64,000 bases of DNA from Pseudanabaena sp. Chao 1811. Lineage in GTDB: Bacteria > Cyanobacteriota > Cyanobacteriia > Pseudanabaenales > Pseudanabaenaceae. Position 1 is the stretch's first letter. Every line of letters begins with the position of its first letter. The notes under the pieces are model-generated. The model saw nothing but the letters and a program-made list of their open reading frames with translations. It ran no database searches and was not told where the DNA came from. A program made the position numbers and the translations under genes. Below are positions 18,493 through 29,980 of the stretch, one piece after another. The stretch covers positions 1,364,001 to 1,428,000 of the forward strand of contig NZ_CP101416.1 of NCBI RefSeq assembly GCF_027942295.1, read 5' to 3'.

Positions 18493-18526
18493 AAGGCGAT
18501 CGCTTTGAACTAGAAAATTCATAGCG
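18493..18526 (-). terminator. HIP1-armed hairpin after ycf23
   Basis: AAGGCGATCGCT pairs with AGCGATCGCCTT, so two HIP1 octamers form the stem. It lies 60 bp downstream of the ycf23 stop on the minus strand and is copied at 15085-15127. Confidence 0.7.
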
Positions 18527-18585
18527 ATCGCCTTTTAGTTTATGGATTTTGCTAATTTGCTAGCGAGAAATTAAGCAAATATTGA

Positions 18586-19338
18586 TTACACAACAGCTTG
18601 GTTTGCAACATTGCTATCAATTGATTCTCTAAGAGCACGAACAGTCGCAATCATCGAAACCACATCATTCAATTGGTTAACAGCAGAACCAACACCAACT
18701 CCAGAGGCTCCAGCAGCGATCGCCATTGGTGCAGTGATATTGCTCAAACCAGAAGCACACATTACAGGGATAGAAACTGCACGGCTAATCGCATGGGCAG
18801 CAGCAAGGGTAGGCGATGCCTTTTCGATCGCACCAAGGACACCTGCATGGGTTGGAGCAGAGCTTGTACCACCTTCAGTTTGGATGATGTCTGCACCGAT
18901 TGCTTCGAGTTTCTCAGCGAGGGTGACTTGCTCATCGAGGGGCAATGTATGAGGAACGGTGACGGAAATAGCAGTGTGGGGCAATAATGCTCTGGTTTCT
19001 GCGGTCAAAGCAATGATTTCGGCGGCGGTAAATACACGACCTTGAGCGTAGAAACTATCGTAGTTACCGATTTCAACAAGATCAGCACCATTAGCTACAG
19101 CCTCAGTCAACTTGTGAGCTTCGACAGCCGATACACAAATGGGTAAAGAGCAATTAGACTTAGCGATCGCAATTAGTTCGGCATCAGCCGCGATATCGAC
19201 AAATGTTGCACCGCCGCGATCAGCTGCTTGCACAACCATTTTCACAGAGTCGCGATCAAAGTTATGGAGACCGCTAATAATCTTGAGAGCGCTGCGGCGG
19301 CTAAAAGCGGTTGCTAAGGTAAGGGGTAAACGGGACAT
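18586..19338 (-). CDS. ycf23: Ycf23 (DUF561), TIM-barrel protein of unknown function
   Basis: The 250-residue product matches the cyanobacterial/algal-plastid Ycf23 family: RRSALKIISGLHNFD, AADRGGATFVDIAAD, LPICVSAVEA, GADLVEIGNYDSFYAQGR, ADIIQTEGGTSSAPT and the phosphate-loop-like AAGASGVGVGSAVNQL. The pattern of repeated strand/helix units and a C-terminal glycine-rich phosphate site indicates a TIM barrel. Biochemical role unknown. Part of its 3' end has been duplicated 3.4 kb away. Confidence 0.9.
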   Translation of the reverse strand: MSRLPLTLATAFSRRSALKIISGLHNFDRDSVKMVVQAADRGGATFVDIAADAELIAIAKSNCSLPICVSAVEAHKLTEAVANGADLVEIGNYDSFYAQGRVFTAAEIIALTAETRALLPHTAISVTVPHTLPLDEQVTLAEKLEAIGADIIQTEGGTSSAPTHAGVLGAIEKASPTLAAAHAISRAVSIPVMCASGLSNITAPMAIAAGASGVGVGSAVNQLNDVVSMIATVRALRESIDSNVANQAVV

Positions 19339-20780
<1,442 letters not shown>

Positions 20781-20788
20781 TTTTCTGA

Positions 20789-20837
20789 TTTTGTAGGAAG
20801 TGCCACAAACTACCACAAAGTGATACTTTCTACAAAA
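20789..20837. terminator. Hairpin between convergent gap and lnt
   Basis: TTTTGTAGGAAGT pairs with ACTTTCTACAAAA (12 of 13) around a 23-nt loop. A/T tracts on both sides suit bidirectional termination. Confidence 0.6.
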
Positions 20838-20851
20838 ATCTCTCTCTGGTT

Positions 20852-22450
20852 TCAACCATGTGTAATCCGATGTTTGGCATAGATTGCAACACTGGTAATG
20901 CAGAGTAAAGGTGTTAACCAATCCCCCCACATGACATATAAAGTTTTGGTATCGCGCAAATAAACCGTTTCTAAATGGGTTTCATAGGTATTCACATCCG
21001 ATAGCCAAACTGTGCGCCCATTGGGATCGACAAAGCCTGAATAGCCTGTATTGGTTGCCCTCACTGCCCAGCGATCGCTTTCGATCGCTCTTGCTACATC
21101 TTGAGCATGGTGTTGTGCCGACATATAGGAAGCGAAATGAGCATTATTAGATGCTGAGAGAATTAAGCGACCACCTGCGGCAGTTTGAAAACGGAAAGTG
21201 GCAGGATAAGCAGATTCGTAACAAATGCCAACGATAAAATGTCCCCAAGGTGTATCGACCAGTTGTTCGCTAGAACCTGCTTCTACTTCGCCTCGTAATG
21301 GAGATAGACGCTTGATTAAACTTCCTAAAATTGGTTTAAAGGGAATATATTCCCCAACAGGAACGAGCCTTACCTTGTCATATTGACTGAGGATTTTATT
21401 GGAACCATCGATTAGAAAGAGGCTATTCGTGTAGTTATTCGGATCTTCAGTATTGGGATTGCGTGTTTTGCCAAAGCCTCCTAACCAAACAGGAACACGA
21501 TATTTCTCAACTACTTGATCGAAAGGTTCTCGTCTGGCATCGTAATTGGGATAAAGAAAAGAAATTGCGGTTTCAGGAGTGACGATCATTTCTGCGCCTG
21601 ACTGGGCTAGCTTCTCATAGCCTTTAGTGTAGTTATTAACGGCGATTTCCCATCCTTTCAGCTTTACCGTCAGTGCATTAGGGAAGTTACCTTGAATGAG
21701 GCCTGCTTTAATTGCTTGAGCGTTAGTACTGATCATGCGATCGCTTTGCATTTCCCATGCGCCATAGCCCGACATTGCTAATAAAATCACAATTGTGGCG
21801 ATCGCATAGCGCCATTGCTTAGCCCAATTTAGTAAAACTATGGACTGCTTTTGTTGGTTCCATAGGGGTTGGCGATCGCGCCAAGGTTTATGTAATAGGG
21901 TTTCTGCTAATAATCCATTGATTACCACAATTGCGGAAGTCATCGTCTGTTGTCCAGAGAGTCGGCTAATTTGGAGCAACAGCAAGTCGTGGGGACTCTG
22001 GGTATAGCCCAAGGCTGTCCAATAGAGTGGTCCCCAACTCCAGACAATTTCTAATCCACTAAAGATCGCGCAAGCAATAATAATCCGACTGGGAACATTC
22101 AGTTTGTGCGTGAATAAAGACATCCCGCCTGCCCATAGTCCTGATAATACAGATCCCCATCCTGTAATCAATATCCAAACTAATGTCGCAATCCAAAAGC
22201 TAGTCCACCAAGGTACGCCCATCCATTCCATCGGATGCACTGATGTAATCCAAAATAACGCCATGCCGTGATAGCAAAATCCCCATACTGCTCCCATTGC
22301 GATCGCGCTTTTGACTTTTAGCTTCTGAGACAGCAGCCAGAGAGGAATGAGTGCAATCCATGCTAGCCACCATTGACTAAAGGGATCGGGCGTAAGCCCC
22401 ATGAGTACACCACCAAGGGCAGCAAATAGCAAGTTTTGCAAATTTCTCAT
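20852..22450 (-). CDS. lnt: Apolipoprotein N-acyltransferase
   Basis: Lnt adds the third acyl chain to lipoproteins at the inner membrane. The 532-residue product has six or so N-terminal helices (residues 1-~240) followed by a carbon-nitrogen hydrolase domain. The triad can be read: Glu in MIVTPETAISFL, Lys in YDKVRLVPVGEY and Cys in IVGICYESAYP. The C-terminal helix anchors the domain. Length matches the family. Confidence 0.93.
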   Translation of the reverse strand: MRNLQNLLFAALGGVLMGLTPDPFSQWWLAWIALIPLWLLSQKLKVKSAIAMGAVWGFCYHGMALFWITSVHPMEWMGVPWWTSFWIATLVWILITGWGSVLSGLWAGGMSLFTHKLNVPSRIIIACAIFSGLEIVWSWGPLYWTALGYTQSPHDLLLLQISRLSGQQTMTSAIVVINGLLAETLLHKPWRDRQPLWNQQKQSIVLLNWAKQWRYAIATIVILLAMSGYGAWEMQSDRMISTNAQAIKAGLIQGNFPNALTVKLKGWEIAVNNYTKGYEKLAQSGAEMIVTPETAISFLYPNYDARREPFDQVVEKYRVPVWLGGFGKTRNPNTEDPNNYTNSLFLIDGSNKILSQYDKVRLVPVGEYIPFKPILGSLIKRLSPLRGEVEAGSSEQLVDTPWGHFIVGICYESAYPATFRFQTAAGGRLILSASNNAHFASYMSAQHHAQDVARAIESDRWAVRATNTGYSGFVDPNGRTVWLSDVNTYETHLETVYLRDTKTLYVMWGDWLTPLLCITSVAIYAKHRITHG

Positions 22451-22693
22451 AGGAACTAAGTTTCGTTGCTGAAGTGTTTGTTAGGAGGATGTTATCGGGG
22501 ATTAGTTTTTTAGGATTTAGGCGATCGCTTACAAGCCATACAAATCCTTAACTCATTTCACAAATTTCTGGGCGCGTAGATAATTCTGGATATCGAGGAT
22601 TTTTTCTCTATTACTGCTTGGTGTAACTGCTGTCTTGGAGGATTTTGACAATCAATTTAAGTATCAATATTCACTCCATATTCAGGTAATTAG

Positions 22694-24487
22694 TTATTCT
22701 GCTTTGGGGCTTATAGTGATTTTTAATAGAGCTTTACTTTCTTGTGATGAATTAAGAGAATTCAAATCACCTAAATTTACAGACTGGACAATACTTAATC
22801 GTTGTTGAGAAATTTGCCACTTCGACGCTAAATAGTCAACAATCGACTGAAATCGAGATTTCCTTAAATCGTTATTTTCAAGATTCCTTAAGCTGATCGC
22901 AACAGATAAATTCAGTTTTGGATAAAGCTGTAGCAATTTCCCAATCTGGTCAAGATTGATATTAGCATTTGTAGGAATTGTGGCAGCATTCTCATCAAAT
23001 ACAATTTCACTAACTCCTGTATTGATGTAGTCTAAACTAACCTTGGCATTTCCCACCCCTAGACGTTTTTGAACATCTTGTACTACCAAGACTTGAGCAT
23101 CATCGCTGAGAACGCGATCACTCAAGTAGACAATATTAACTAGAAAAGACTGCGAGTTGCCAATACTGACCGCATAATCCACTAACTGCATATTTGGTGG
23201 TAAAGATACATCAGCGATCGCCTTATTTAGAGATTGCAAAAGATTCACCTGTAATTCATTGAGGCTAGGATGTGTGGGAACAGTTGTCTGAGTTACTTCT
23301 TCCTTTTTAGATAAAAGTTCATTTGATGCCGTGGGAATTTCCGTCAAGGTGAATTGAATTTGCTGCGGATCTTTTTCTAATTTGCTTGCAAGCTCCTGTA
23401 CATATTGTTCTTTTTCGGCATCAGAATAAATTTTACTTGTGAAAACATTTAATTTGACCGTGACTAATTTATCTTTTTCACTAATGGATAACCTTTCAAT
23501 GGATGAACGGATCTGATTATTGGGAAAATTACTAAATCGATACTGCCAAATACTTATGGCATTGCGGCGTAGAGCATTTTGCTGTTGTTTAAAAGATATT
23601 TCTTCGCCCAATTTAGCAAAGGCACTACTCAGAGGAACTAGAAGCGCCAGTATTGCTAAAAATCCTACTAGCAGACGACTAGGTAAACTACCAATTGGGC
23701 GCAACTTTTGCAGAAATTTATAGCTACCTAAAAAGTTCTGCACTGCTAAACTTTCGCGATCGCTGGATTCCCATAACTTAACTCTTTTTCGCACAGTTTC
23801 TGTGTCAATATTTAGTCCTAGAAATACTAATGCTGAAGCAAAGGCAATCGCCACAAGGTTAGTCAAAAATAATAAGCCACCACCTCTAGAAATCTGCAAT
23901 CCTTCAACTAAATTGAGGCTAAATCCCATACCAATGCCAAAACCAACTACACATAGTGGCGGCATCAGGGCAACGGCGATCGATACTCCTGGAATTGAAG
24001 TAATTACCCCTTTGATTGGTCGGCAAGTTGAGATCGTGCCAATGGCTCCTGAAAACAAAGCAACTGCTAAGTCCAAAGTATTAGGAGTTGTTCTCGCCAA
24101 AATTTCACTCGTGGCTTCCTTAAATGGTAGGGTAAAAATTAATAAGATCGCAAAAATAATGGCAACTGAACAGCTAATCGTTAGATTGGCGATTGCCCTA
24201 ACTAGCAGCACAAAGTCACCAGTAGCTAGAGCTAAACCCAACGACAGAATCGGTCCCATCAGAGGCGAAATCAACATTGCACCTATAATTACCGCAGGGC
24301 TACTTAATACTAAACCCATTGTGGCAATCCCAGCCGCAAAAATTAACTGAAACCAATAGGCAGCATCGGTTAAAGTCGCCGCTTGGGAAATTTCTAAATA
24401 GACCTCAGTTTTGCGCTCTTCATCTATACCCATTTGCTTGGCAAGCCAATCTCGATAGACCTGCCAAGTAGAAGTATTCTTTGCCAT
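22694..24487 (-). CDS. DUF389 membrane protein with large periplasmic C-terminal part
   Basis: Residues ~35-270 form the DUF389 (TIGR00341-like) hydrophobic domain with LVLSSPAVIIGAMLISPLMGPILSLG-type repeats (seen as AVIIGAMLISPLMGPI), IANLTISCSVAIIFAI and IPGVSIAVALMPPLCVVGFG. A further helix near LLVGFLAILALLVPLSSAF leads to a ~280-residue soluble part that ends in an OmpA-like pattern (LLQLYPKLNLSVAIS...RFQSIVDYLASKW). Transport role is suspected but not known. The ATG at 24487 is preferred; a TTG at 24523 would add 12 residues. Confidence 0.85.
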   Translation of the reverse strand: MAKNTSTWQVYRDWLAKQMGIDEERKTEVYLEISQAATLTDAAYWFQLIFAAGIATMGLVLSSPAVIIGAMLISPLMGPILSLGLALATGDFVLLVRAIANLTISCSVAIIFAILLIFTLPFKEATSEILARTTPNTLDLAVALFSGAIGTISTCRPIKGVITSIPGVSIAVALMPPLCVVGFGIGMGFSLNLVEGLQISRGGGLLFLTNLVAIAFASALVFLGLNIDTETVRKRVKLWESSDRESLAVQNFLGSYKFLQKLRPIGSLPSRLLVGFLAILALLVPLSSAFAKLGEEISFKQQQNALRRNAISIWQYRFSNFPNNQIRSSIERLSISEKDKLVTVKLNVFTSKIYSDAEKEQYVQELASKLEKDPQQIQFTLTEIPTASNELLSKKEEVTQTTVPTHPSLNELQVNLLQSLNKAIADVSLPPNMQLVDYAVSIGNSQSFLVNIVYLSDRVLSDDAQVLVVQDVQKRLGVGNAKVSLDYINTGVSEIVFDENAATIPTNANINLDQIGKLLQLYPKLNLSVAISLRNLENNDLRKSRFQSIVDYLASKWQISQQRLSIVQSVNLGDLNSLNSSQESKALLKITISPKAE

Positions 24488-24559
24488 GAATTTGATTAAT
24501 TTGATGGGGATATAGAATGCCAAGAATGAAATTCAATACCTTATGTTAAGCATTGAAAT

Positions 24560-27500
24560 TTAAGCGCTGAAATACTTAGCTATAGGATGATGCACAATCA
24601 GTGCCGTAGTTGACTGTTCAGGATAGAGTTGTTCACTCTCATCCATTTCTAAACCAACACGCTTTGCATCAAGCAGATCGAGAAGCTTGTACTGATCCTG
24701 CATATTCGGACAGGCGGGATAGCCAAAACTATAGCGAGAGCCATGATAGCGCTGGGCGAGAATATCGCGGATATTGTCGGGATCTTCGCTACCAAAGCCG
24801 AGTTCATGGCGAATGCGCGTATGTGTCCACTCCGCCACTGCTTCCGCCATCTGCACGGCTAAGCCGTGAAAATAGAGGTAATCAGTGTATTGATTCGCCT
24901 TGAATAATCCTTGAGCAAACTCGGTGGCAATATGTCCAACGGTGACTGCTTGCAAGGGTAAAACATCAACGATTCCCGAATTCTTGGGCGAGAAGAAATC
25001 GGCAATACAGAGACGACGTTGGGACTTTTGGCGAGGGAACACAAAGGAATTGATTGGCTCAGCGTTCTTGATGTTGTCGATATCTTGAGGATTGTAAACA
25101 TAGACCGTATTTCCTTCCGCTAAGACAGGAAAATAGCCATAGACTGAGGTTGGCGCTAGTAACTTCTCATTGATAATCCGTTCTTTCCATGTGTGTAGAA
25201 TTGGATAAACGGTTTCTTGCAGGAATAGATCGTACTCCTCTCGAGCCTGACCTTGAGGCTTGCGGAACTGCCATTGACCAGCAAAGAGTGCTTGCAAATC
25301 CAGATTCCAAAATAGTTCTTCAATGGGAATATCTGCACCTTGGAGAATCTTGGTTCCCCAGTAGGGAGGATTGGGACGGGGGATATTGGTATCGACTGAA
25401 TCCGATCGCTCAATATCTAAATAGCGCTCTGCAAGCGCTGCTTCTTTCTTAGCCTTATCCTCAGCCGCGGTAGTTACGTCTTTTTCAGAAGTATCAATAA
25501 CAACGGTTAAGTCTTCATCCAAGAAGCCTTTAGCATCTTCCCATTTACCCTCAGCCTTGGCAGGCATATATTTATCCATAAAGTTGAGGTCAGAGAAGGC
25601 ATCTTTACCATAGATCACCTTGCCGTTATAGACATTCTGACAATCGTTGTAGACAAATTTAGGGGTGAGTGCTGCGCCGCCGAGAATGACGGGGACTGTA
25701 ATGCCGCGATTATTAAATTCCTGTAAATTATCCTTCATGAAGGCTGTAGATTTGACCAACAAGCCACTCATGGCAATGCAATCCGCCTTGCATTCTTCAT
25801 AGGCTTGAATGATATTCTCTACCGATTGCTTGATGCCGATATTGACGACTTTGTAGCCATTGTTGGAGAGAATGATATCGACAAGATTCTTACCAATATC
25901 ATGGACATCACCTTTGACAGTGGCAATCAGGAATACGCCTTTATTGGAACCTTCGGCTTTTTCCATGAATTTCTCTAAGAAGGCAACAGCAGATTTCATG
26001 GTTTCGGCGGATTGCAGTACAAAGGGAAGTTGCATCTGTCCTGAGCCAAAGAGTTCGCCAACTACTTTCATGCCATCAAGGAGGAATTGGTTAATGATTG
26101 TGAGCGGTTCGTAGGTTTTAAGAGCCTCAGTGAGCGCGTCATCTAAACCAATGCGATCGCCGTCAATAATATGATTTTTAAGCTTCTCCTCAATGGAGAG
26201 ATTATCATCAACGACCTTAACACGCTTGGCGGAAACCCCTTCAAAGAGTTTCGTAAATTCGCCGAGGGGATCGTAGGTGCAGATATCACCATCAAATTGG
26301 CGCTGATCGAAGATGAGTTGACGAGCTACTTCTAATTCTCTTTCGGGGATTCTATTTAATGGCACAATCTTACTAGCATGAACGATCGATGAATCCATAC
26401 CGACTTTCATCGCTTCATGCAAGAATACCGAGTTAAGAACAATCCGAGAAGCAGGATTTAAGCCAAAGGAAACATTGGAAACACCCAGCAAGATATGGGT
26501 TTCGGGCATCGCTTCCTTGATGCGGCGGATTGATTCGATGGTAGCAGCAGCATTCTGACGATCCTCTTCGATCCCTGTCGAAATCGGTAAAGCGAGCGTA
26601 TCAAAGAAAATCTCACTGGCGGGCATTCCTAATTCTTCCGTCGCCTGTTTGTAGGCACGGGAAGCGATCGCAAATTTTTTGTCAGCAGTTCGTGCCATGC
26701 CTTCTTCATCGATCGTGCCGATGACGATCCCCGCGCCATATTGCTTGGCGAGGCTCACGACTTTGCAGAAGCGTTCCTCCCCATCTTCGTAGTTAGTGGA
26801 GTTGAGAATACATTTACCACCCGCCACCTTTAGCCCTGCTTCCATCTTTTCCCATTCGGTGGAATCCAGCATTAGAGGCAAAGTCACGTTAGTGACGAGG
26901 CGCGATACCAGTTCATGCATATCCCGCACGCCATCGCGTCCCACATAATCCACGTTCACATCGAGGATATGTGCGCCTTCTTTTACTTGCGATCGCGCGA
27001 TCGCCACTAGTCCATCCCAATCCTCAGCATTGAGCAAATCGCGAGTTTTCTTAGAACCGCTTGCATTTAATCTTTCACCGACAATTAGGAATGAATTATC
27101 TTGAATATAGGGCTGGGAGCTATAAATGGAAGCTGCTGACGGAACGACTAGAGGTTCACGTTTTTTGGGTTTGAGAGTCTTGGCAGCATCGGCTAAAGCC
27201 TTGATGTGGGCTGGTCTTGTGCCGCAACAACCACCGATAATCTGCACGCCTAAGTCTTCGACAAAGTGGGCTAAATGTCCTTTAAGATCGTCGGGAGTGA
27301 GGCGATAAAAGGCTTGTCCGCCCACATTTTCGGGCAAGCCAGCATTCGGTACACAGGACACCACAAAGGGAGAATGGGCGCTCAAATACTGCATATGCTC
27401 TTTCATCAGGTCGGGACCCGTCGCGCAGTTTAGCCCTAAGATGTCGATGGGATAGGGTTCGAGAATGGTCACTACTGCGGAAATATCGGAACCAACCAGC

Positions 27501-28120
27501 ATTGTGCCTGTGGTTTCCATCGTCACCGAAACCATGACGGGGATGCGCGGCTTACCTTCGGCGGTTTTCTTGTCAAAGAACTCAGCGATCGCATTGAGCG
27601 CGACCTTAATTTGCAAAACATCCTGACAAGTTTCAATTAAAAGTAAGTCTGCACCGCCATCGTATAGCCCTTCGATCTGCTCGATAAAGGACTGCTTCAT
27701 CGTATCGAAATCGATGTGGAGCAAAGTCGGTAACTTGGTGGTTGGACCGATCGATCCCGCCACAAAACGGGGTTTCTCAGGTGTGGAAAATTCGGCAGCT
27801 ACGGACTTAGCTAGTTCTGTCGCTTTTTTGCTAAGTTCATAGGCGAGATGCCCCAAATTATATTCATTCAGGACGATTGATGTACCGCCAAAGGTATCCG
27901 TCTCGATCACATCGGCTCCTGCTTCTAAAAAGTCACGATGTACTTTGGCGACTGCTTCAGGTTTCGTCATCACCAGATACTCGTTGCAACCCTCATACTC
28001 TGCGCCGCCAAAATCTTCGGCGGTCAGGTTTTGGACTTGCAAATTTGTACCCATCGCACCATCAAAGACAATGACGGGGCGATCGCTGCTGTGAAGACGT
28101 TCCAGAAACAGACTGGTCAT
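24560..28120 (-). CDS. metH: Cobalamin-dependent methionine synthase
   Basis: MetH transfers methyl from methyl-tetrahydrofolate through cobalamin to homocysteine. The 1186-residue protein shows all four modules: the homocysteine domain ([11 protein letters not shown] near the start, zinc cysteines in LGLNCATGP and [10 protein letters not shown]), the folate domain ([34 protein letters not shown]), the B12 cap and B12-binding domain with the axial His in [11 protein letters not shown] (DxHxxG), and the AdoMet reactivation domain ([23 protein letters not shown]). Full length. No cobalamin or SAH riboswitch could be recognised in the 222 bp upstream. Confidence 0.97.
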   Translation of the reverse strand: MTSLFLERLHSSDRPVIVFDGAMGTNLQVQNLTAEDFGGAEYEGCNEYLVMTKPEAVAKVHRDFLEAGADVIETDTFGGTSIVLNEYNLGHLAYELSKKATELAKSVAAEFSTPEKPRFVAGSIGPTTKLPTLLHIDFDTMKQSFIEQIEGLYDGGADLLLIETCQDVLQIKVALNAIAEFFDKKTAEGKPRIPVMVSVTMETTGTMLVGSDISAVVTILEPYPIDILGLNCATGPDLMKEHMQYLSAHSPFVVSCVPNAGLPENVGGQAFYRLTPDDLKGHLAHFVEDLGVQIIGGCCGTRPAHIKALADAAKTLKPKKREPLVVPSAASIYSSQPYIQDNSFLIVGERLNASGSKKTRDLLNAEDWDGLVAIARSQVKEGAHILDVNVDYVGRDGVRDMHELVSRLVTNVTLPLMLDSTEWEKMEAGLKVAGGKCILNSTNYEDGEERFCKVVSLAKQYGAGIVIGTIDEEGMARTADKKFAIASRAYKQATEELGMPASEIFFDTLALPISTGIEEDRQNAAATIESIRRIKEAMPETHILLGVSNVSFGLNPASRIVLNSVFLHEAMKVGMDSSIVHASKIVPLNRIPERELEVARQLIFDQRQFDGDICTYDPLGEFTKLFEGVSAKRVKVVDDNLSIEEKLKNHIIDGDRIGLDDALTEALKTYEPLTIINQFLLDGMKVVGELFGSGQMQLPFVLQSAETMKSAVAFLEKFMEKAEGSNKGVFLIATVKGDVHDIGKNLVDIILSNNGYKVVNIGIKQSVENIIQAYEECKADCIAMSGLLVKSTAFMKDNLQEFNNRGITVPVILGGAALTPKFVYNDCQNVYNGKVIYGKDAFSDLNFMDKYMPAKAEGKWEDAKGFLDEDLTVVIDTSEKDVTTAAEDKAKKEAALAERYLDIERSDSVDTNIPRPNPPYWGTKILQGADIPIEELFWNLDLQALFAGQWQFRKPQGQAREEYDLFLQETVYPILHTWKERIINEKLLAPTSVYGYFPVLAEGNTVYVYNPQDIDNIKNAEPINSFVFPRQKSQRRLCIADFFSPKNSGIVDVLPLQAVTVGHIATEFAQGLFKANQYTDYLYFHGLAVQMAEAVAEWTHTRIRHELGFGSEDPDNIRDILAQRYHGSRYSFGYPACPNMQDQYKLLDLLDAKRVGLEMDESEQLYPEQSTTALIVHHPIAKYFSA

Positions 28121-28342
28121 GTGATGTATACCCTAGGCTAATGAAGCTACTCTACCAAAAAAACATGTAGTGATTTTAGGGTAGGTGACTCGAAGTACCA
28201 ACTACCCCAGAATTAGATCGTTTTGCCCCTAACTCTACCTACGGTCAGATATAGCAATTGCTAATATCGCCTACCAAAAGATGTCACCAAATATCTGTTA
28301 GATTTATATATGTTTACAAAGTCATTTTTATAAAAAAATTTT

Positions 28343-29296
28343 ATGAGCTTACTGATCGTAGGTGCGACAGGTACACTAGGTCGTCAAATAACCCGTCATG
28401 CACTAGATCGGGGGCTAAAAGTTAAATGTTTTGTGCGGTATCCTAAGAAAGCAGGCTTCCTCAGAGAATGGGGCGCAGAGCTAGTCGCAGGCAATCTCAT
28501 GAAGCCTGAAAGTATCGATGACGCATTAGAGGGGGTCACTGAGATCATTGATGCAGCCACAACTAGGGCAACTGGATCTCTAAGAATTAGAGATGTCGAT
28601 TGGCAAGGCAAAGTGTCATTGATCCAAGCCGCTGAACGGGCAAACATTCAACGTTTTGTATTTTTCTCTATACTTAATGCAGAGAAATATCCCAATGTGC
28701 CATTAATGGATATCAAGAACTGTACAGAAAAGTTTCTTGCTTCTACTGATCTTAACTACACCATCCTCAGACCCTGTGGATTTTTCCAAAACTTGATTGG
28801 TGAATATGCAATTCCCATCCTCGAAAATCAAACTATCTGGATTGGTGGTGAATCTTCACCGATCGCCTACATGAATACTCAAGATATCGCCAAATTTGCA
28901 ATTCGAGCGCTAGAAGTTAAAGAAACTGAGCGTCAATCCTTTGCGATCGCAGGACCTAAAGCATGGCAGCCCAGCGAAATCATCAAACTCTGCGAAAGAA
29001 TGTCGGGACGCACCCGCAGAACTGCCAATATGCCCCTTGGTTTATTACGCTTTGCCCGTAAAGTTGCCCTTGGATTTGAATGGGGTTGGAGCTTTGCCGA
29101 GCGCATGACCTATGCCGAAGTTCTTGCTAGTGGTATTCCCCTTGATGCCGATATGACCGAGACCTACAAAATTTTTGGTTTGCAAGAGGAAGACATGACT
29201 ACCCTTGAATCCTATATGCAGGAATACTTTAGCCGCATTCTCAAAAAGCTGAAGGAGTTAGACTATAAAGAGCCAAAAATTAAAGCTCCTTTTTAG
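28343..29296 (+). CDS. ycf39: Ycf39, photosystem II assembly factor (atypical SDR)
   Basis: Ycf39 works with Hlip proteins in delivering chlorophyll to newly made PSII reaction-centre proteins. The 317-residue product has the nucleotide-binding start LLIVGATGTLGRQITRHAL, RFVFFSILNAEKYP, MDIKNCTEKFLAST, YTILRPCGFFQNLIGEYAIP, IAYMNTQDIAKFA and the characteristic end TTLESYMQEYFSRILKKLKE. It is divergent from metH. Confidence 0.93.
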   Translation: MSLLIVGATGTLGRQITRHALDRGLKVKCFVRYPKKAGFLREWGAELVAGNLMKPESIDDALEGVTEIIDAATTRATGSLRIRDVDWQGKVSLIQAAERANIQRFVFFSILNAEKYPNVPLMDIKNCTEKFLASTDLNYTILRPCGFFQNLIGEYAIPILENQTIWIGGESSPIAYMNTQDIAKFAIRALEVKETERQSFAIAGPKAWQPSEIIKLCERMSGRTRRTANMPLGLLRFARKVALGFEWGWSFAERMTYAEVLASGIPLDADMTETYKIFGLQEEDMTTLESYMQEYFSRILKKLKELDYKEPKIKAPF

Positions 29297-29501
29297 TTAT
29301 AGAAACTTTAATTCTGTCATGGGCAAAATTAAAGCTTTCTACAAAGTATTGTGTGTTTACCACACCTTCTAATTCTTGACTTTGTTGCTATATTCTTTAG
29401 ATGGCAATTAGAGAAACAGCTTACCAGCAACTTTTGATTGACCAGTGGGAACTATTAACTAAATCTAATCCCTAATAATTTAGATCCAATCATTAACATT
29501 T

Positions 29502-29801
29502 ATGAGCAAATCACCATTAGACGCTTTCTTTATTGGTAGAGCCACTGCTGAAGCTGTGATCGATCGCATTGAAGAAACAGTAACCGATGCCCTAAGTGCC
29601 TTAGGTAAATTCGATGCTGAACAAAAGGAGCAGATCCGTCTCTTTGTGGAAACAGTTCTCGAAAGAGCTGAGCAGCAAAAGGGAAACGTAACTACTGAAG
29701 ATAGCGATATTGCTCCCGATGAATTGCAAGAAACTATTGATAATCTCCGTGCTGAAATTGCTCACTTAAAATCAGAACTCCAACAATATCGCGATCGCTA
29801 A
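29502..29801 (+). CDS. Small conserved cyanobacterial protein (DUF6825-like), C-terminal coiled coil
   Basis: The 99-residue protein starts MSKSPLDAFFIGRATAEAV, has an amphipathic middle (EETVTDALSALGKFDAEQKEQ) and a predicted coiled coil at residues ~72-97 (LQETIDNLRAEIAHLKSELQ). This matches a small family conserved in cyanobacteria and plastids; the DUF number is from memory. A strong terminator follows 10 bp after the stop. Function unknown. Confidence 0.75.
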   Translation: MSKSPLDAFFIGRATAEAVIDRIEETVTDALSALGKFDAEQKEQIRLFVETVLERAEQQKGNVTTEDSDIAPDELQETIDNLRAEIAHLKSELQQYRDR

Positions 29802-29811
29802 AAAAACTAAC

Positions 29812-29840
29812 AAAAAAGCCTCGCAAAGCGAGGCTTTTTT
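29812..29840 (+). terminator. Rho-independent terminator
   Basis: AAAAAAGCCTCGC, loop AAA, GCGAGGCTTTTTT: perfect 13-bp stem with T run. Confidence 0.92.
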
Positions 29841-29847
29841 GTCTTAA

Positions 29848-29978
29848 CGTGAGTTTGGGATTTTAGAGAGGGTTTGCTACGTAAACCCTCTCTAAAATCC
29901 CAAAAGTAAAATCCTTGCTTAGCAAGGCTTTTACTTTTGGGATTTTAAAATTTGCCAACTTAACCCGAATTGACGTTG
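29848..29978. repeat. Dispersed double-hairpin repeat, copy A
   Basis: About 130 bp with two consecutive hairpins. The first pairs GGGATTTTAGAGAGGGTTT with its complement around CTACGT; the second pairs CCCAAAAGTAAAA with TTTTACTTTTGGG around an AGCAAGG-type inner stem. Ends are near-complementary: AACGTGAGTTTGGG against CCCGAATTGACGTT. A diverged copy lies at 56150-56275. It sits just before the 3' end of the CNT gene. Confidence 0.85.
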
Positions 29979-29980
29979 TT

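Noticed and set aside
23802-24350. 182-residue frame antisense to the DUF389 gene
   Set aside because: Shadow of a hydrophobic repeat-like coding region; the minus-strand gene is well supported.
28170-28210. T-arm-like sequence suggesting a tRNA on the minus strand
   Set aside because: Stem bases around TTCGAGT do not pair and no acceptor or anticodon arm fits.
28121-28342. Possible cobalamin or SAH riboswitch before metH
   Set aside because: No B12-box-like or SAH core sequence could be found; only a short GGGTAG...CTACCC hairpin.
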